From the IMG/VR virus record IMGVR_UViG_3300020442_000015, positions 35,496 through 99,495 of that record: a DNA stretch of 64,000 bases; one strand, 5' to 3'. Each line of letters opens with the position of its first letter. Position 1 is the first letter of the stretch. This document shows, one piece after another, positions 51,901 through 56,712 of the stretch. This DNA comes from a virus. The notes beneath the pieces were generated by a model. It had not been told where the DNA came from. It searched no databases and saw nothing but the letters and a program-made list of their open reading frames with translations. Position numbers and translations under genes: made by a program.

Positions 51901-53051
51901 TCTCTGACAACATTCAGTTCACTGAAGCACCTGCTATCAACTCCACGTTCCACGGCGTCTACGTGGGTAAACTGAGACAGTTGGATGACATCTCCTTCGA
52001 CTTCGACTCGTTGAGGAACTCCTTCAACCTGAAACTGGGTGGTGTGTTCTACTCACTGACTCTGACTGAAGGTGTTCAGTCCAACACGATCAGACCTGAG
52101 AACAACATCATCTGTCAGTTGAACGGTGTTATTCAGGAACCTGGAATTGGTTTCGAGATCGTTGGTTCTAGAATCATCTTCTCTGAGATTCCTCGCGCAG
52201 GTTCGACCTTCGTTGCATTCTCCTACATCGGTTCTGACGTTGACGTTATCGCGGCAACCGTCGTTCCTCCGATCGAAGCAGGTGACATTCTGCAGATCGA
52301 AGGTGAGGACGAGAGTAGAGAGGTTGCTTTGATTGAATCTTCCAACTCCCTGATCACGTTTGAATACTCAGGCGCTGTTCGCGGTCGTAACGGTCAAGCA
52401 TTGGCAGAGATTGAAAAGGGTCGCGTTACTAGAGCAATTCTTACTAACTCTGGTGATGGTTACACTTCACGCCCACAGGTGGATGTGATTTCCTCCTCTG
52501 GTTTCGGTGCACGCATCAAGGCACTTGTTGGTCTCGCACGCATTGACGTGAAGAACGCAGGTCAGGGTTATGTTCAACCTACCGTTGCAGTCAACACGAC
52601 TGTTGCAGACAACTTCTTCGCACCTACTGGTGCTCCTCTCAACGGTGGTATTGACATCTACGATCCGAATTATGTTCCTCCTGGCGAAACTGAAGCACAG
52701 GGTGAACAGGCAATCATCATCGAATCTCAACCAGTTAACACAACTGTCAACCAGGGTCAAACCGCATCGTTCACCGTGGTCGCTTCTACTAACCCCGCAG
52801 GCGGTACAATCGCTTACCAGTGGCAGAAGAAGGACTATGGCACAAGTTCCTGGACTAACATCCCAGGCGCGACTAGCCCAACTTACACTACGAGTGCTAC
52901 AACTCAAGGTGATGGTGGTGACGAGTTCAGATGTGGTCTCACTGCAGCGGGCGCAACTCCAACGCTCTCCAACTCTGCAGTCCTGACGATCAATATCGGT
53001 GCAACCGTGATCCCAGGATTCACCTCAGACCAGATCTTCGACGACAACTAA
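33909..53051 (+). CDS. Giant 6380-residue baseplate-associated virion protein
   Basis: One uninterrupted frame of 19.1 kb in the place of T4 gp7, after gp6. Approximate plan: 1-230 start domain (SQRVQDQIPAFIKEDNEQFV); 298-620 'G-x-GY' beta repeats; 665-1015 a conserved module (NAPQIIKTISDFYSSKGTK); 1128-1330 more repeats with GGGG turns; 1400-1560 YHYH domain; 1835-2218 propeller-like repeats (VGETVPN, MIGGYTDAN); 2240-2440 LamG-like; 3020-3260 repeats; 3908-4158 and 4571-5440 helical repeats; 4350-4510 second LamG-like; 5480-6260 beta modules; 6270-6365 Ig-like. The wedge-initiator role is inferred from the N-terminal position. The remainder looks like adhesion or decoration modules added to a baseplate protein. 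Confidence 0.85.
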   Translation: MKAVTVSQRVQDQIPAFIKEDNEQFVNLLAEYYRSQEKPGRPYDILNNILRYTDIGSGEFDPNFLSSESAVLSAVDPYQNTIVAENVNYFLEKDGTLKIDDEIIYYESITHSPDVVFTPGVNKEEFDRKIQEFEPIASQFNGSTTEFNLKLLGDPVSPQSADHLLVIVNNEFQFPNRDYFVDGDRIRFVNPPVAPTGALTGALNTIRYLIGYTSVPVRSLDPISVGADSKQFHLTRNTQPYQPLSTISSIVVVDRVEKRPFEEFTIFEDKIIFKDTLGAGSTVDVRSIELIAPEFGANAEAVVKVQNGEVEDIIVKDGGSGYRMSFSPKVTIASNLGTGSDATAEALVNGIKNVSLLFSGQGYSANNPPLVEVDAPADPEGKTAKITATVSDEIEGVVQLNVLSSGSGYDRIPSIKFTNPGGAIISGPTLTDGRIDADSFTVVDRGSGYTTAPLVYIDPPTGSNAIVASVMAHLDADGRLDRIEVLSGGQGYETVPRAKIIDPVGAQILDVNVTGGRVTNIELLTGGKGYTDAPSVYIVDNRKDVANNPIGGTGATAVATIFNGEITDINITSFGEGYSDTEPPKVFIAAPPAPEASCDVGFGEITGFTIHNPGSDYQPSAFVNCKRGVSAVSAYSQKGNQIYSKESDTIQSSHAVGSTIHNLDNLFAKELYRRYINQYLPNAEIDYNKVNAPQIIKTISDFYSSKGTKISTQYLFKMLFSENVDVSYPKDEVIKPSAATWNVDTVLRAELLSGDPRDLLDSQLFQYRDAVDTTVGAASALIENVIAINTGVGTVYELAISEETLQGQFSIPYRTTLVEALDTTESIITVDSTIGWPERNGTIRINDQEIVQYKEKTLNQFIECTRSKNGVVEDWDAGTQIYSDVFVYVNQGQSNELKLRVLGIADAKSTVLSDTGSYYLPGDKLNVASLGSTSDDQRITSWLYNVKKLIQVTGIVPGGLNNQTATVTCSNNHGLLVGDSVTIYGANPTVFNGTFLVTSRLSNTVFEYNIPQPAPNAPQGNILLSVDLNKGKSSESGINIAIKDFTTNVQNTFFNEQYSYIASSGIPNYEVGPFLGSALLPGNQRKLIRIPRVINTVSKREDVKFGPVGAWVNGVSAWSYKSNSKIKFGGVTSITIDNPGKGYDAASPPVIEVNGGGGSGGAATVVVNGSLYEIEVTSGGTGYTSSPLVSIVGGGGFGATATAVITNGVVSRILVESPGQGYTSQPTVSVSGGGGTGCTATASVRGPIQSVSVTNSGSSYTLSPEIKLNSGEGAVAQPIIINGRIVSIAIIAAGRGYTTAPEVVINGDGYGAVARATIGTIGEDRGKVIGVTVVNRGIGYSTGMTTIRLEAIGEQAQFSANVFEWTRNLQDELSLNFDAARGYVFAGYNTQYGGEYAHVSDPKQLRYVLGDNVFRNQSTGQLQELSTGYVHSPILGWAFDGNPIYGPYGYIDATDQSSGIRRIRSSYKVKDALIYDAATNPNPVRADGPLLTDYPAGSFIDDFEYVFQEGDLDQYNGRFCKTPQFPEGVYAYFVSIDASDFGNPVFPYVCGPQLYSSPDQWNYSQNAVQTNIPADVVRFRDPYEDVDIDIDRQPNQDTDTLVTEEGLALIFEIEDINRNGIIDGDESTATINIAEEPVLQLFDYYPRVSVRSEVDIDIETTTKFEDAQVDGFVIENPGISYKVSDKLYFDNEGTEGFGASAKVDAVKGLTISGYSSYMANDTPYGRITTPDEHELRVGDEVIVQSTPIIDDTNKTFKVKVISGVETVTVTQAGSGYSEELPPTYEVISSTGQDFRIDIPRTEAGAVNTVNIINSGSGYDKDEPPQIRVSHPQRFKKATYFLSFLKENASTTTITDIKVADDRTIYVCGKTVKSDGDTAGLLAKFNSDGRLLWQRTLFPTVPASGTKSLEWKALYVENSNPHNIYVVGETVPNSVNLTHNPDVVVAKYRSGFDNANNPDGIIQWQRDIAGISGATRRDYAASIALDQDGRVMIGGYTDANSLAPDDMWVALLDIDGTIMEKRKIASESGSEHLVDLQWKSTDTFMFIGISDPAGASDIILGETYYDTATVELQWAKKIESGAYKFMHPTFTIDEYGAVYVAATAVNAQDKNYGVLYVKFDNNDYTTPVEHKIYVPTGTYDGCHNAGIKFDVFGNIDLGVSVTKAFNDVQSTTLKISWNSGNIISASSASESSGIGYHAVDLSSDNSGDTVVIGNKVEADQLAIFNWNTADNLLDETYNDTLKTGTNKAWYDTNYATIDTAKKQDGASSVQIIDPNSLVLQYGSDVATEWATEAYFAMPAASYTANNTDPEFFSVSDALNNTVRCGLIADQSDANNGKVFIAIGGSSSYSAAATYRAAFNAESFVHVAFTKERPGVGNYRYRVFINGVLALETLSTTVDVNLKDVTLGPVSTPSTNNSWIGWVDNFVVSPVFKYNDAFTPAVVAGTSSPTQAFLYKIDKDKTKLGTFNLDDVETGHTLVTAAESGYTFNTQPVTVNPWIIGPAGIQILDYSDVTSTHVPGIYTFTDSSEKFSERTATIPTQGGTKLLLSATVIPKFYLRDATYNSIDLVKTLTFNQPATFTKGSILQQYSVIGGSDVVSAYGTIVEAGTNYAKIGKIIGNFDTTKLLKSTAGDINTLDRNFTVETTTPQWVENFSYTVGDVVYNAGKIYTATSTGVSGPLAPEHTTGIVTDGAVNWSFTSVSGSFDVDLANTVYNGSTLGAFTSWRAFAAEDYTIKIEEIYGDSSFIKGDTIDADAVNLQFTVDATGKIATFAGLIGVKKFSLIATLDKDVIPASGLANTDLVYCSANSRHNFEANEIIFTERFATNDYNGSFFVEEVFSSREFTFRLRGTAVQDPTFSGTGSSVSNVNIYAKHPKLLFVRYHQYIFDLDDPSNLGYYLSFSKDNQYKLEYPFINIIREGTPGLTDDDSPTPLVKFIVTDSVTNISYYFDPSRTGADSPVGEGSFIDVIQSPYSGRFRVSATGTQGTTFDFPLLVEPEKTIAPVGNNEFGNARSSYSTTSPKAIGPIASIKLVNPGGFYQKLPIVTDIASNREIEKVRILNGGTEYVNGIYYNVPITGDGEGASCNITVQDDGDFTGVITDVTLTSAGKGYKTASIDVDAIPGILGPLLAGSGAQLQVVIPDEGSGASVFLQGKSIGKIKKLKNNEFGFGYSHDYTLRPEITFPVNLQLFNTAILSEIKITDPGSGYTSVPAVVISGGGGSGAEAEAIVKNNRLSEVIIKNPGSGYSSEPTVTLKSEFNYVVNVDLGYLQFNFPHGITTGAEVQLRAEDLGSTVGVLPKPSSAGLVSLSPNQIYYAIAGEQNSLESDQLRIALTKLDAESGSFITFLTQGDGRQVLLTEVFGGQATAIVETSRFLEGELVYQGSSLELASATGYVSTNEGWQIGPRILKLENYDGIWKEGERVTGQVSRASGLVDNLSIARGTLNIASLTNTPGQFIDDVGKPSEIVQKIQDSYFYQNFSYVIKSQTPINDWRKSVLETNHPVGFNLFGELAITGGKDISGRKVISDLIKEVNINSFTNINEITSFANAQPIYTQFNNTEVLFRQKRLTNSEEILTSIVKKIDDVSDQFNGIKTQFPLNVEGESITATETQMFVLINGVAQAPQEAFSTAGPSIVFSEAPKAPSRIKFREIQYSQITLTRLTFSNIGGIFPLTGNTVRGIVSEATATVIDSGVDYIDVFDVEGTFQTNEQILSSATGFNSTLATVNPVTSKTIFEQGERITNLKGDFAIIEENNLQGGVIGNELVVSRTSGTDKFETGEFNIKFNDVIYSSRSKIAATVTVIAPYSDDTSNQIIDQVDLSPSSSFFALVFQRVPSTTFPNVILDDIGATVINPTELNDLESPNNQDFLDFESVRNQEIRYDQLTGTDFAPGTNIRLKKIYFGNSSLRQVTDTRAKNASDALVKNARFIAEEAVGDMLNFYPSFSINTVGGNQDCMDDIVDVINAAAWQLEFDGNSEIWDIANTYVQNQAIYHLDGAVPQTIYAMNAARDLALKCIRMENIDTEYTTLSQWKDLTLTPEYEVVSNSHADARTLILANKWYIAHESLHYAKTQNPSLVVPGGDVNCLSDIVDMVESMAYNLAHGGNDFVYDATRYYMAGAHVAGYEDDTVNAFTKAKAMAISIMRNEAVVKQGSHGWNQVTDTSITADPANPTCQAVAAAITTLMDIPINALGTNASPGTLAAFEAAYTKTAPQANYADGRTSIGSSTACVSQTSAVTNFIKIITDSLQDPTGADPATYQWSISNVTRVEPPYAFEDNETIRSIKHNYSNKSSGGFFNFGDTMKGITSGATAEIIGTNAGNKWIYTKGVTGAFSGNEYITNSKITYANVSVDNITFGVGPGSLDFSGSGSKIDMIADQRVNFGTADFTIEAWIRPDSVTGVQRIIDARSTSSSVAPTLFMSGTSLRYGTGAGDHITATGAITTIDTWYHIAVSRASNVTKMFVNGTQVGSDYTDNNDYGDTAFKVGAAWNNGETYDGHLDQMVIRKSAAYSSTFTPPTVYTTIYEGLDVTFGLNGSQPFPMETTAIYATYGQTIISSATADGVELWRSEIMTEEVDVSRDDYRECADIIDKNRFWIAEEAVGRMKAKYPDFVIPGDVGLATTGTDKCLRDTHSFIIPAIINDLRYGGNFNTIVAGRGYLEGSGALKHVNGELLQSIYTWREVGKICIDVITANQDDLTGEYTNRIRVPNYFSSPASSQITTFITDLIDNMLDVIAPTGHRFRDGADLLYFNRKSIADEAVAMLEEKWLVNIAFYQQSKLTIPNREKCIRDLRDHIIPAVAGDLITGGNSNIQGIIDSYLDSQEDINYIEGELLPMLDAFEDVKFLCGKALENLLVGRNENIANLTGTNAQTINDFYQYQYTDLPAYRKVYDAAVNYSVDGAEITESTFYPPDPHIFSGTDRALDSANILEENARIIAEEAVDLVMKTSAFKHTGFKVPGGKVNCEDDLVDYINAVCHDLRFTVNEKSYDASALYLDTQMGLQHVTNQSAETVHAYKLARDMSILAIRNKLGFNPFEESTGGGGALGGGGGGGVPRGDYDNNATANGFYDSANSIENNLRFIATTAVGRGLTNYPSLTIPGGYQNCVDDVIDILNALIFNLKHGGNNKMYYATEFYISNANAVVHVLSQATETKYIMEQARDIAIEVLRNQSVTTNGTTEGSQAIDSTITTDTANPTCQNEAAAVTTLMGIPINLFTQTSNPQGYLNGVTRTLPDEWPLTGERALRRDIDITYDMAGNGDCALVSASIDTLFSYVINVVNTAAAGSGNWLTNSGLVRTTKATGNTLNNGGGLCYNVRSASNVLFDLLEDTLGRAGEMYRQAARLLIINDNYINREAYYKTTQQYSGYGGDEAYGSSIRKAFIYDLLTDGNAATLQLVNSWFDAEGNFIAFPGVFRTYLIYHATAIKDFCKQIIGQRAITPGTYNQEPTYTDRELRPTVYAEHKIDQLDHFIQTALLRSTPPTVILKQSFDAGVAVNTNGSITAAGHPFEAYDRVSYQVLGSNIAELTFTQYYIHPDTTANTIWLAEYIDGHKITSLTPGTAGQIHTFVCLRESGIDRITTTYGDRVIPTPITGGIQPADIFYGTSSGAYGEVIRIQDNLAEVMYKIKHAEVNVTTETFFTLGETVVVQGATGNTSTLLASTGATGTGYVKLIVNGGQFQQGDVIEGTTSGAQASITSIPDDRILVNFDKGEFIATDIVYSKEDSGKANALIVRNNDGALINNQLGRVTFDIETVKGEFKERDVIYGSVTDQIIEIEGFNILPGFGEYLHSTEITRFTYASLTTDTGVTDTFQVGDVLQLQNAGQSVGHTFVVTEHDTDNNYVYLANETNRYIGIIDDLSNDLTAIANNTAYQLAKIPPGSNFPSVYTSAISNVTITPTSAYGKVAKIEQVGLRLIIHLEDSNGTFLKNSQIIGDFGFQGACGGAKYLRGRVKRFFRGFDGSQQNFKLTTDNGTPYFPDPAGHMMIFVNGILQPPGGNNAYTAFSDNIQFTEAPAINSTFHGVYVGKLRQLDDISFDFDSLRNSFNLKLGGVFYSLTLTEGVQSNTIRPENNIICQLNGVIQEPGIGFEIVGSRIIFSEIPRAGSTFVAFSYIGSDVDVIAATVVPPIEAGDILQIEGEDESREVALIESSNSLITFEYSGAVRGRNGQALAEIEKGRVTRAILTNSGDGYTSRPQVDVISSSGFGARIKALVGLARIDVKNAGQGYVQPTVAVNTTVADNFFAPTGAPLNGGIDIYDPNYVPPGETEAQGEQAIIIESQPVNTTVNQGQTASFTVVASTNPAGGTIAYQWQKKDYGTSSWTNIPGATSPTYTTSATTQGDGGDEFRCGLTAAGATPTLSNSAVLTINIGATVIPGFTSDQIFDDN
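34800..35780 (+). repeat. Tandem G-x-GY beta repeats within giant protein
   Basis: About eight to nine protein repeats of 35-45 residues, each with a 'I.V...G.GY...P.v.i' core (examples: DGGSGYRMSF, SSGSGYDRIP, DRGSGYTTAP, SGGQGYETVP, TGGKGYTDAP). The same unit recurs at 37291-37900, 42980-43680 and in the proteins at 26956 and 56713. Confidence 0.75.
45630..50220 (+). repeat. Helical repeat units within giant protein
   Basis: At least six units of about 105-120 residues, at roughly 45630, 46036, 47638, 48110, 48655 and 49090, with two weaker ones after 49620. Shared core: 'A..i..N..fIAeEAV......P.f.iPGG...C..D..d.I.a...dL..GGN...ydA...Y', then '.et..A...ar....i.rn'. Units two and six are each followed by a matching 'ANPTCQ..AAA.TTLM.IPIN' segment. 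A LamG-like domain lies between units two and three. Confidence 0.75.
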
Positions 53052-53059
53052 ATAGCAGT

Positions 53060-53251
53060 ATGGAAGAAGAATTCACCATCCAGTGGTCGATGAGCATTGA
53101 TGAAATTCGTGCTCTTCACAACTCTATATCATATTTAATTGAGATTTGGCCTGGTTCTCCTGCTCGACCTGCTGAAGAGCAAGTGTATCTTCAGCAGTTG
53201 AAATCGAGTTTGTTTGCAATGATTATGGACTATAACTTCTCTAATATGTAA
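53060..53251 (+). CDS. 63-residue hypothetical protein
   Basis: ATG 53060, nine bases after the giant gene; ACTAAATA at 53047-53054 is a weak late-like element but lies very close to the start. 'WSMSIDEIRALHNSISYLIE' and 'PGSPARPAEEQVYLQQLKSS' resemble a short cyanophage family with 'PGSP.RPaEEQ'. Function unknown. Confidence 0.6.
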   Translation: MEEEFTIQWSMSIDEIRALHNSISYLIEIWPGSPARPAEEQVYLQQLKSSLFAMIMDYNFSNM

Positions 53252-53256
53252 CTGCT

Positions 53257-54999
53257 ATGGCAGCAACAGGTTCTTACAACGCAGTAACAGACATCCTAAC
53301 GGTAACGGGTGATGGATTACCAACACCAGTCAGTTACGGAACGTTCCCTAATGCAAATAACCCAAACTCAGTTACAAGTTATACCTTTAGTCACGCTTTT
53401 ACAGATAGAGGCGGTGATAATACATCTGGAGGATCTACTGTACCTCTAGGTATTGTTGGTATTGCAGCAAATGGTGTTGCACTCTTTAATCCCAGTGCTG
53501 GTGATGGTGGAGCTCCTCCAGCGGGATTTAACTGGATTGCTGCTGGACACAATCCACAGGTTAATTTTGGTGAGGACGAATGTGGTGGTCATCCCGAGCA
53601 ATCGGGGCAATACCACTATCACGATGCTCATTTTATGGATTGCTGGAAAGCAAACCAGGTGATTGCTGGATATAATGATTATTATGGTTTGACTCAGTTC
53701 CAAGGTGATAACCTTCGTCACCCTGATGGACACTCCAAGATTCTTGGTTATTGTTTTGATGGGTATCCTGTTTATGGACCCTATGGATACTCCGATCCAA
53801 ATAATAATGAATCTGCTGTGCAGATTATGAAACCTGGGTATAAACTCAGAGAAACTGAAGCAGTAAATAGACCTTCTTATAGCACATACCCTGCAGGATC
53901 CTTTATGCAGGATTTTGTGTATGACGAGTCTATTCCTGGAAGACACCTAGATTCATTTAACGGAAGGTTTGCAAAAACTCCTGAGTTCCCTTCAGGAACA
54001 TTTGCGTATTTTGTCACAGTGTTCCCAGATGAATCTGAGAACATCACATATAATGTAACCGTGACAAGTGAAAGTGATGGTAATAAATACCGTTTGGATG
54101 GCAATCTATATCCTGATCTAGATTTTGTTCGTGGTAGCACTTACAAGTTTGATCAAAGTGATGCATCAAATGCTAGTCACTCCATTCGTTTTTCTACTCA
54201 ACTCAATGGTACCCACGCTGGTGGGCAAGCATATACCAATGGAGTTACTGTAGTTGGTGAGGCTGGACAAGCAGGAGCATATACTCAAATTGTTGTTCCT
54301 AATGATGCTCCAGCAACGATTTACTATTACTGTGTAAATCACTCTGGTATGGCAAATAATGCTGTCGTTACCACTAGACCTAACAAGTTTTTGGAACCTA
54401 AGTTCCCATATATGTTTGGTCTTGCATCGAAAGAGGCACTGAACATTCCTGCAAACCAAGGTATTGGTCAGGAAGAATCGGGTGGTGGTGAACAAGGTGG
54501 TGGTGAAGGTGGTGGACCAGCAGAACCTCCCTCTCTCGTTATCAATAATCAACCAACTAATGCAACTATTGCAGCAGGTGGTACTCAACAATTTTCGGTC
54601 TTGGCAATCGTCGAACCTGAAAACGGACCTATAAATTATCAATGGCAAGTATCTACTGACGGTGGCTTTGCGTGGTCAAACGTTAGTGGTGCAACCTCAT
54701 CAACATATTCATTTGTTGCTCTGGCGTATATGACGGGGTATAGGTACAGATGTATCCTCACTGGACCTATTGGTGCTCCCCAACAAGCACAAAACTCTCC
54801 TTTGGCATCAAACCTTGTTATTCTCACTGTCACTGGTAGTGAGTCGCAGATTGATTACACATCGATTCTCAAGCTTGACGATACTAATGGAAGATATGAT
54901 GTTACCGCAGTCACATTTGATAGAGACAATACCAACCCTGGTTTTACAACAACTTCTATCAGATTAGACAGCACCAGCTATGAGTTTGACCTTACATAA
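53257..54999 (+). CDS. Virion protein with YHYH, cupredoxin-like and Ig-like domains
   Basis: 580 residues. Residues 119-122 are literally YHYH; 'GYCFDGYPVYGPYGYSDPN' and 'YPAGSFMQDFVYD', then 'NGRFAKTPEFPSGTFAYFVT' complete a YHYH domain (to about 255). Residues 265-380 form a plastocyanin-like domain: 'DFVRGSTYKFDQSDASNASH' with H308, and C359-V-N-H362-S-G-M365 gives the full His-Cys-His-Met set for type-1 copper. A GG/E linker (about 405-425) leads to an Ig-like domain (WQVSTDGGFAWSNVSGATS). The YHYH domain has a close relative in the giant protein. Surface decoration or adhesin is likely; metal binding is inferred from residues. Confidence 0.75.
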   Translation: MAATGSYNAVTDILTVTGDGLPTPVSYGTFPNANNPNSVTSYTFSHAFTDRGGDNTSGGSTVPLGIVGIAANGVALFNPSAGDGGAPPAGFNWIAAGHNPQVNFGEDECGGHPEQSGQYHYHDAHFMDCWKANQVIAGYNDYYGLTQFQGDNLRHPDGHSKILGYCFDGYPVYGPYGYSDPNNNESAVQIMKPGYKLRETEAVNRPSYSTYPAGSFMQDFVYDESIPGRHLDSFNGRFAKTPEFPSGTFAYFVTVFPDESENITYNVTVTSESDGNKYRLDGNLYPDLDFVRGSTYKFDQSDASNASHSIRFSTQLNGTHAGGQAYTNGVTVVGEAGQAGAYTQIVVPNDAPATIYYYCVNHSGMANNAVVTTRPNKFLEPKFPYMFGLASKEALNIPANQGIGQEESGGGEQGGGEGGGPAEPPSLVINNQPTNATIAAGGTQQFSVLAIVEPENGPINYQWQVSTDGGFAWSNVSGATSSTYSFVALAYMTGYRYRCILTGPIGAPQQAQNSPLASNLVILTVTGSESQIDYTSILKLDDTNGRYDVTAVTFDRDNTNPGFTTTSIRLDSTSYEFDLT

Positions 55000-55002
55000 A
55001 TA
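54995..55002 (+). promoter_or_regulatory. Late promoter, CATAAATA
   Basis: CATAAATA overlaps the stop of the YHYH protein gene and lies 24 bases before the ATG at 55027. One mismatch from the late consensus. Confidence 0.6.
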
Positions 55003-55026
55003 AAACTGTAGAAAAACCCCCCTATT

Positions 55027-56709
55027 ATGGCTAAGCAGAATCTGAATATTGGCGTTTCCGCTAATGACGGAACTGGAGATACCCTCAGAGACGGCGCTAT
55101 TAAACTGAATAACGTCATCAATGAGTTGTACACCGCTCTGGGTGATAACACCAACCTGCAGATTAGTATTGGTTCTCCGTCTACCAATCAGGTTCTGAAG
55201 TGGAATGGCAGCGTCTTCACCGAAGGACAACTTGCAGTTTCTAACCTGACAGACATCGATGTTAGTGGAGTCACTAACGGTCAGGTTCTGAAATGGAACG
55301 ATGCTAATGCACGTTGGCAACCTGGAGACGATTTACAAGGCGGTGGAGGTGGCGGTTCGTCTATCACGAACCTGTCAAACAATGGATCGGGTAACGTTGT
55401 TATTGACACCCACTTCCTTCCTAATACAAACGAAACTTACGACATCGGTTCTTCTACACTCAAGTTTCGTGACATCTATCTGAGCGATTCGACCATTTAT
55501 TTGGGCGACACTGCGCTTTCTTCTGACCCAACTACACAAGAACTTCAGAGAAAGAAAAAGCAAGTTCACACTGTGAATAGCATCGATACTGGTGCTACTC
55601 GTACTGTTGCTTCCAAACTTGCTTCCGAGAACTCAACTGCAGAAGAAAAGTTCCGCACTCGTTTTAGTGTGATGAAGGCAGGCACTAAGTTGGAGTTCGC
55701 TGATCCTTCTGGTGCTAAGTTTGTAGCAGATTTTGTAGACTTTACTGCTGAGAATGGCGGTGCACGTGGTTTTATTCGTGTTACTGCTGCAGGTGCAAAC
55801 CAATCTCAAGAACTGAATGTTACTGGTGATATTCATATCACATCTGTTAATAACCTCGTTTCTTTTGATGAAGCTGGTGCGATTGATCTTGGTGGTCAAC
55901 CGCTCTCCTTTGGTGCTGGTCGTACAATGTCTATCGATGGTGATGGCATTTTGGAACTGCCTGCCAACAGCTCTATCCGTTTTGGTGACATTGCTTCAAC
56001 CAAGACGATTGGTATTGACGCAAACGGTAACCTCGATCTTGCTGCTGGAACAGACATCCGTTTTGGTGCTGATGCTAACAAGGCAATCAAGTTTGATGGT
56101 AGCGGCAACCTTGAGATTCCTACTGGCGCTGAAATTCGTTTCGGTTCTGGTGGAACCAAGAAAATCGCTATTGACACAGACGATAACCTAGTTCTCCCCA
56201 CAGATGCTGAGATCAAGGTTGGAACTAAGCGTATAAAGATCGATACCAACGGTGAGTTGCAGATCGCAAACGATGGCACTACCTTCCAAGACGTTGACCA
56301 AGGATTCCGTCGTCAGATGGGTAATGCTCCTGTAGGTGCATCCATCATCAAAGGTCACGATAACGCAACTATTCATCAACCCTCTCCTGCACTACTCTTC
56401 AGATTCTCCCCAGCAGGTGGATCTTCTGCTTACACAGTTCAGGGTCCTGGGTTTGTTGGTCCTGGTGTGAGTAATGCAACGATCGTTCTGTATCGTGGAT
56501 TTACATACGTTTTGAATAACGTAGGTGGCGGTGCTCACCCATTGAGAATCCAGTCCACTACTGGTCTGGGTCAAAGTGCATATACTGCTGGTATCACTGG
56601 TTCTGAGTCTGGTGTTCAGACTTTCACAGTTCCTCACGATGCTCCAACTACACTGTACTATCAGTGTACTGCACACTCTGCTATGAATGGTACACTTGAT
56701 ATTCGTTGA
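55027..56709 (+). CDS. Tail-fibre-like virion protein with C-terminal cupredoxin-like domain
   Basis: 560 residues. The head 'NLNIGVSANDGTGDTLRDGA' with 'KLNNVINELYTALGDN' is a common cyanophage fibre start. Residues 95-190 carry 'YDIGSSTLKFRDIYLSDSTI' (fibre/peptidase-linked beta motif). Residues about 295-425 are a run of short beta units (ELPANSSIRFGD, DLAAGTDIRFGA, EIPTGAEIRFGS). The last 100 residues are cupredoxin-like with H504 and C547-T-A-H550-S-A-M553, the same ligand spacing as the 53257 protein. It has its own late promoter. Probably a fibre or whisker. Confidence 0.72.
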   Translation: MAKQNLNIGVSANDGTGDTLRDGAIKLNNVINELYTALGDNTNLQISIGSPSTNQVLKWNGSVFTEGQLAVSNLTDIDVSGVTNGQVLKWNDANARWQPGDDLQGGGGGGSSITNLSNNGSGNVVIDTHFLPNTNETYDIGSSTLKFRDIYLSDSTIYLGDTALSSDPTTQELQRKKKQVHTVNSIDTGATRTVASKLASENSTAEEKFRTRFSVMKAGTKLEFADPSGAKFVADFVDFTAENGGARGFIRVTAAGANQSQELNVTGDIHITSVNNLVSFDEAGAIDLGGQPLSFGAGRTMSIDGDGILELPANSSIRFGDIASTKTIGIDANGNLDLAAGTDIRFGADANKAIKFDGSGNLEIPTGAEIRFGSGGTKKIAIDTDDNLVLPTDAEIKVGTKRIKIDTNGELQIANDGTTFQDVDQGFRRQMGNAPVGASIIKGHDNATIHQPSPALLFRFSPAGGSSAYTVQGPGFVGPGVSNATIVLYRGFTYVLNNVGGGAHPLRIQSTTGLGQSAYTAGITGSESGVQTFTVPHDAPTTLYYQCTAHSAMNGTLDIR

Positions 56710-56712
56710 TAA

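Noticed and set aside
53047-53054. ACTAAATA before the 53060 gene as a late promoter
   Set aside because: Five bases from the ATG and two mismatches; more likely the stop codon context of the giant gene.
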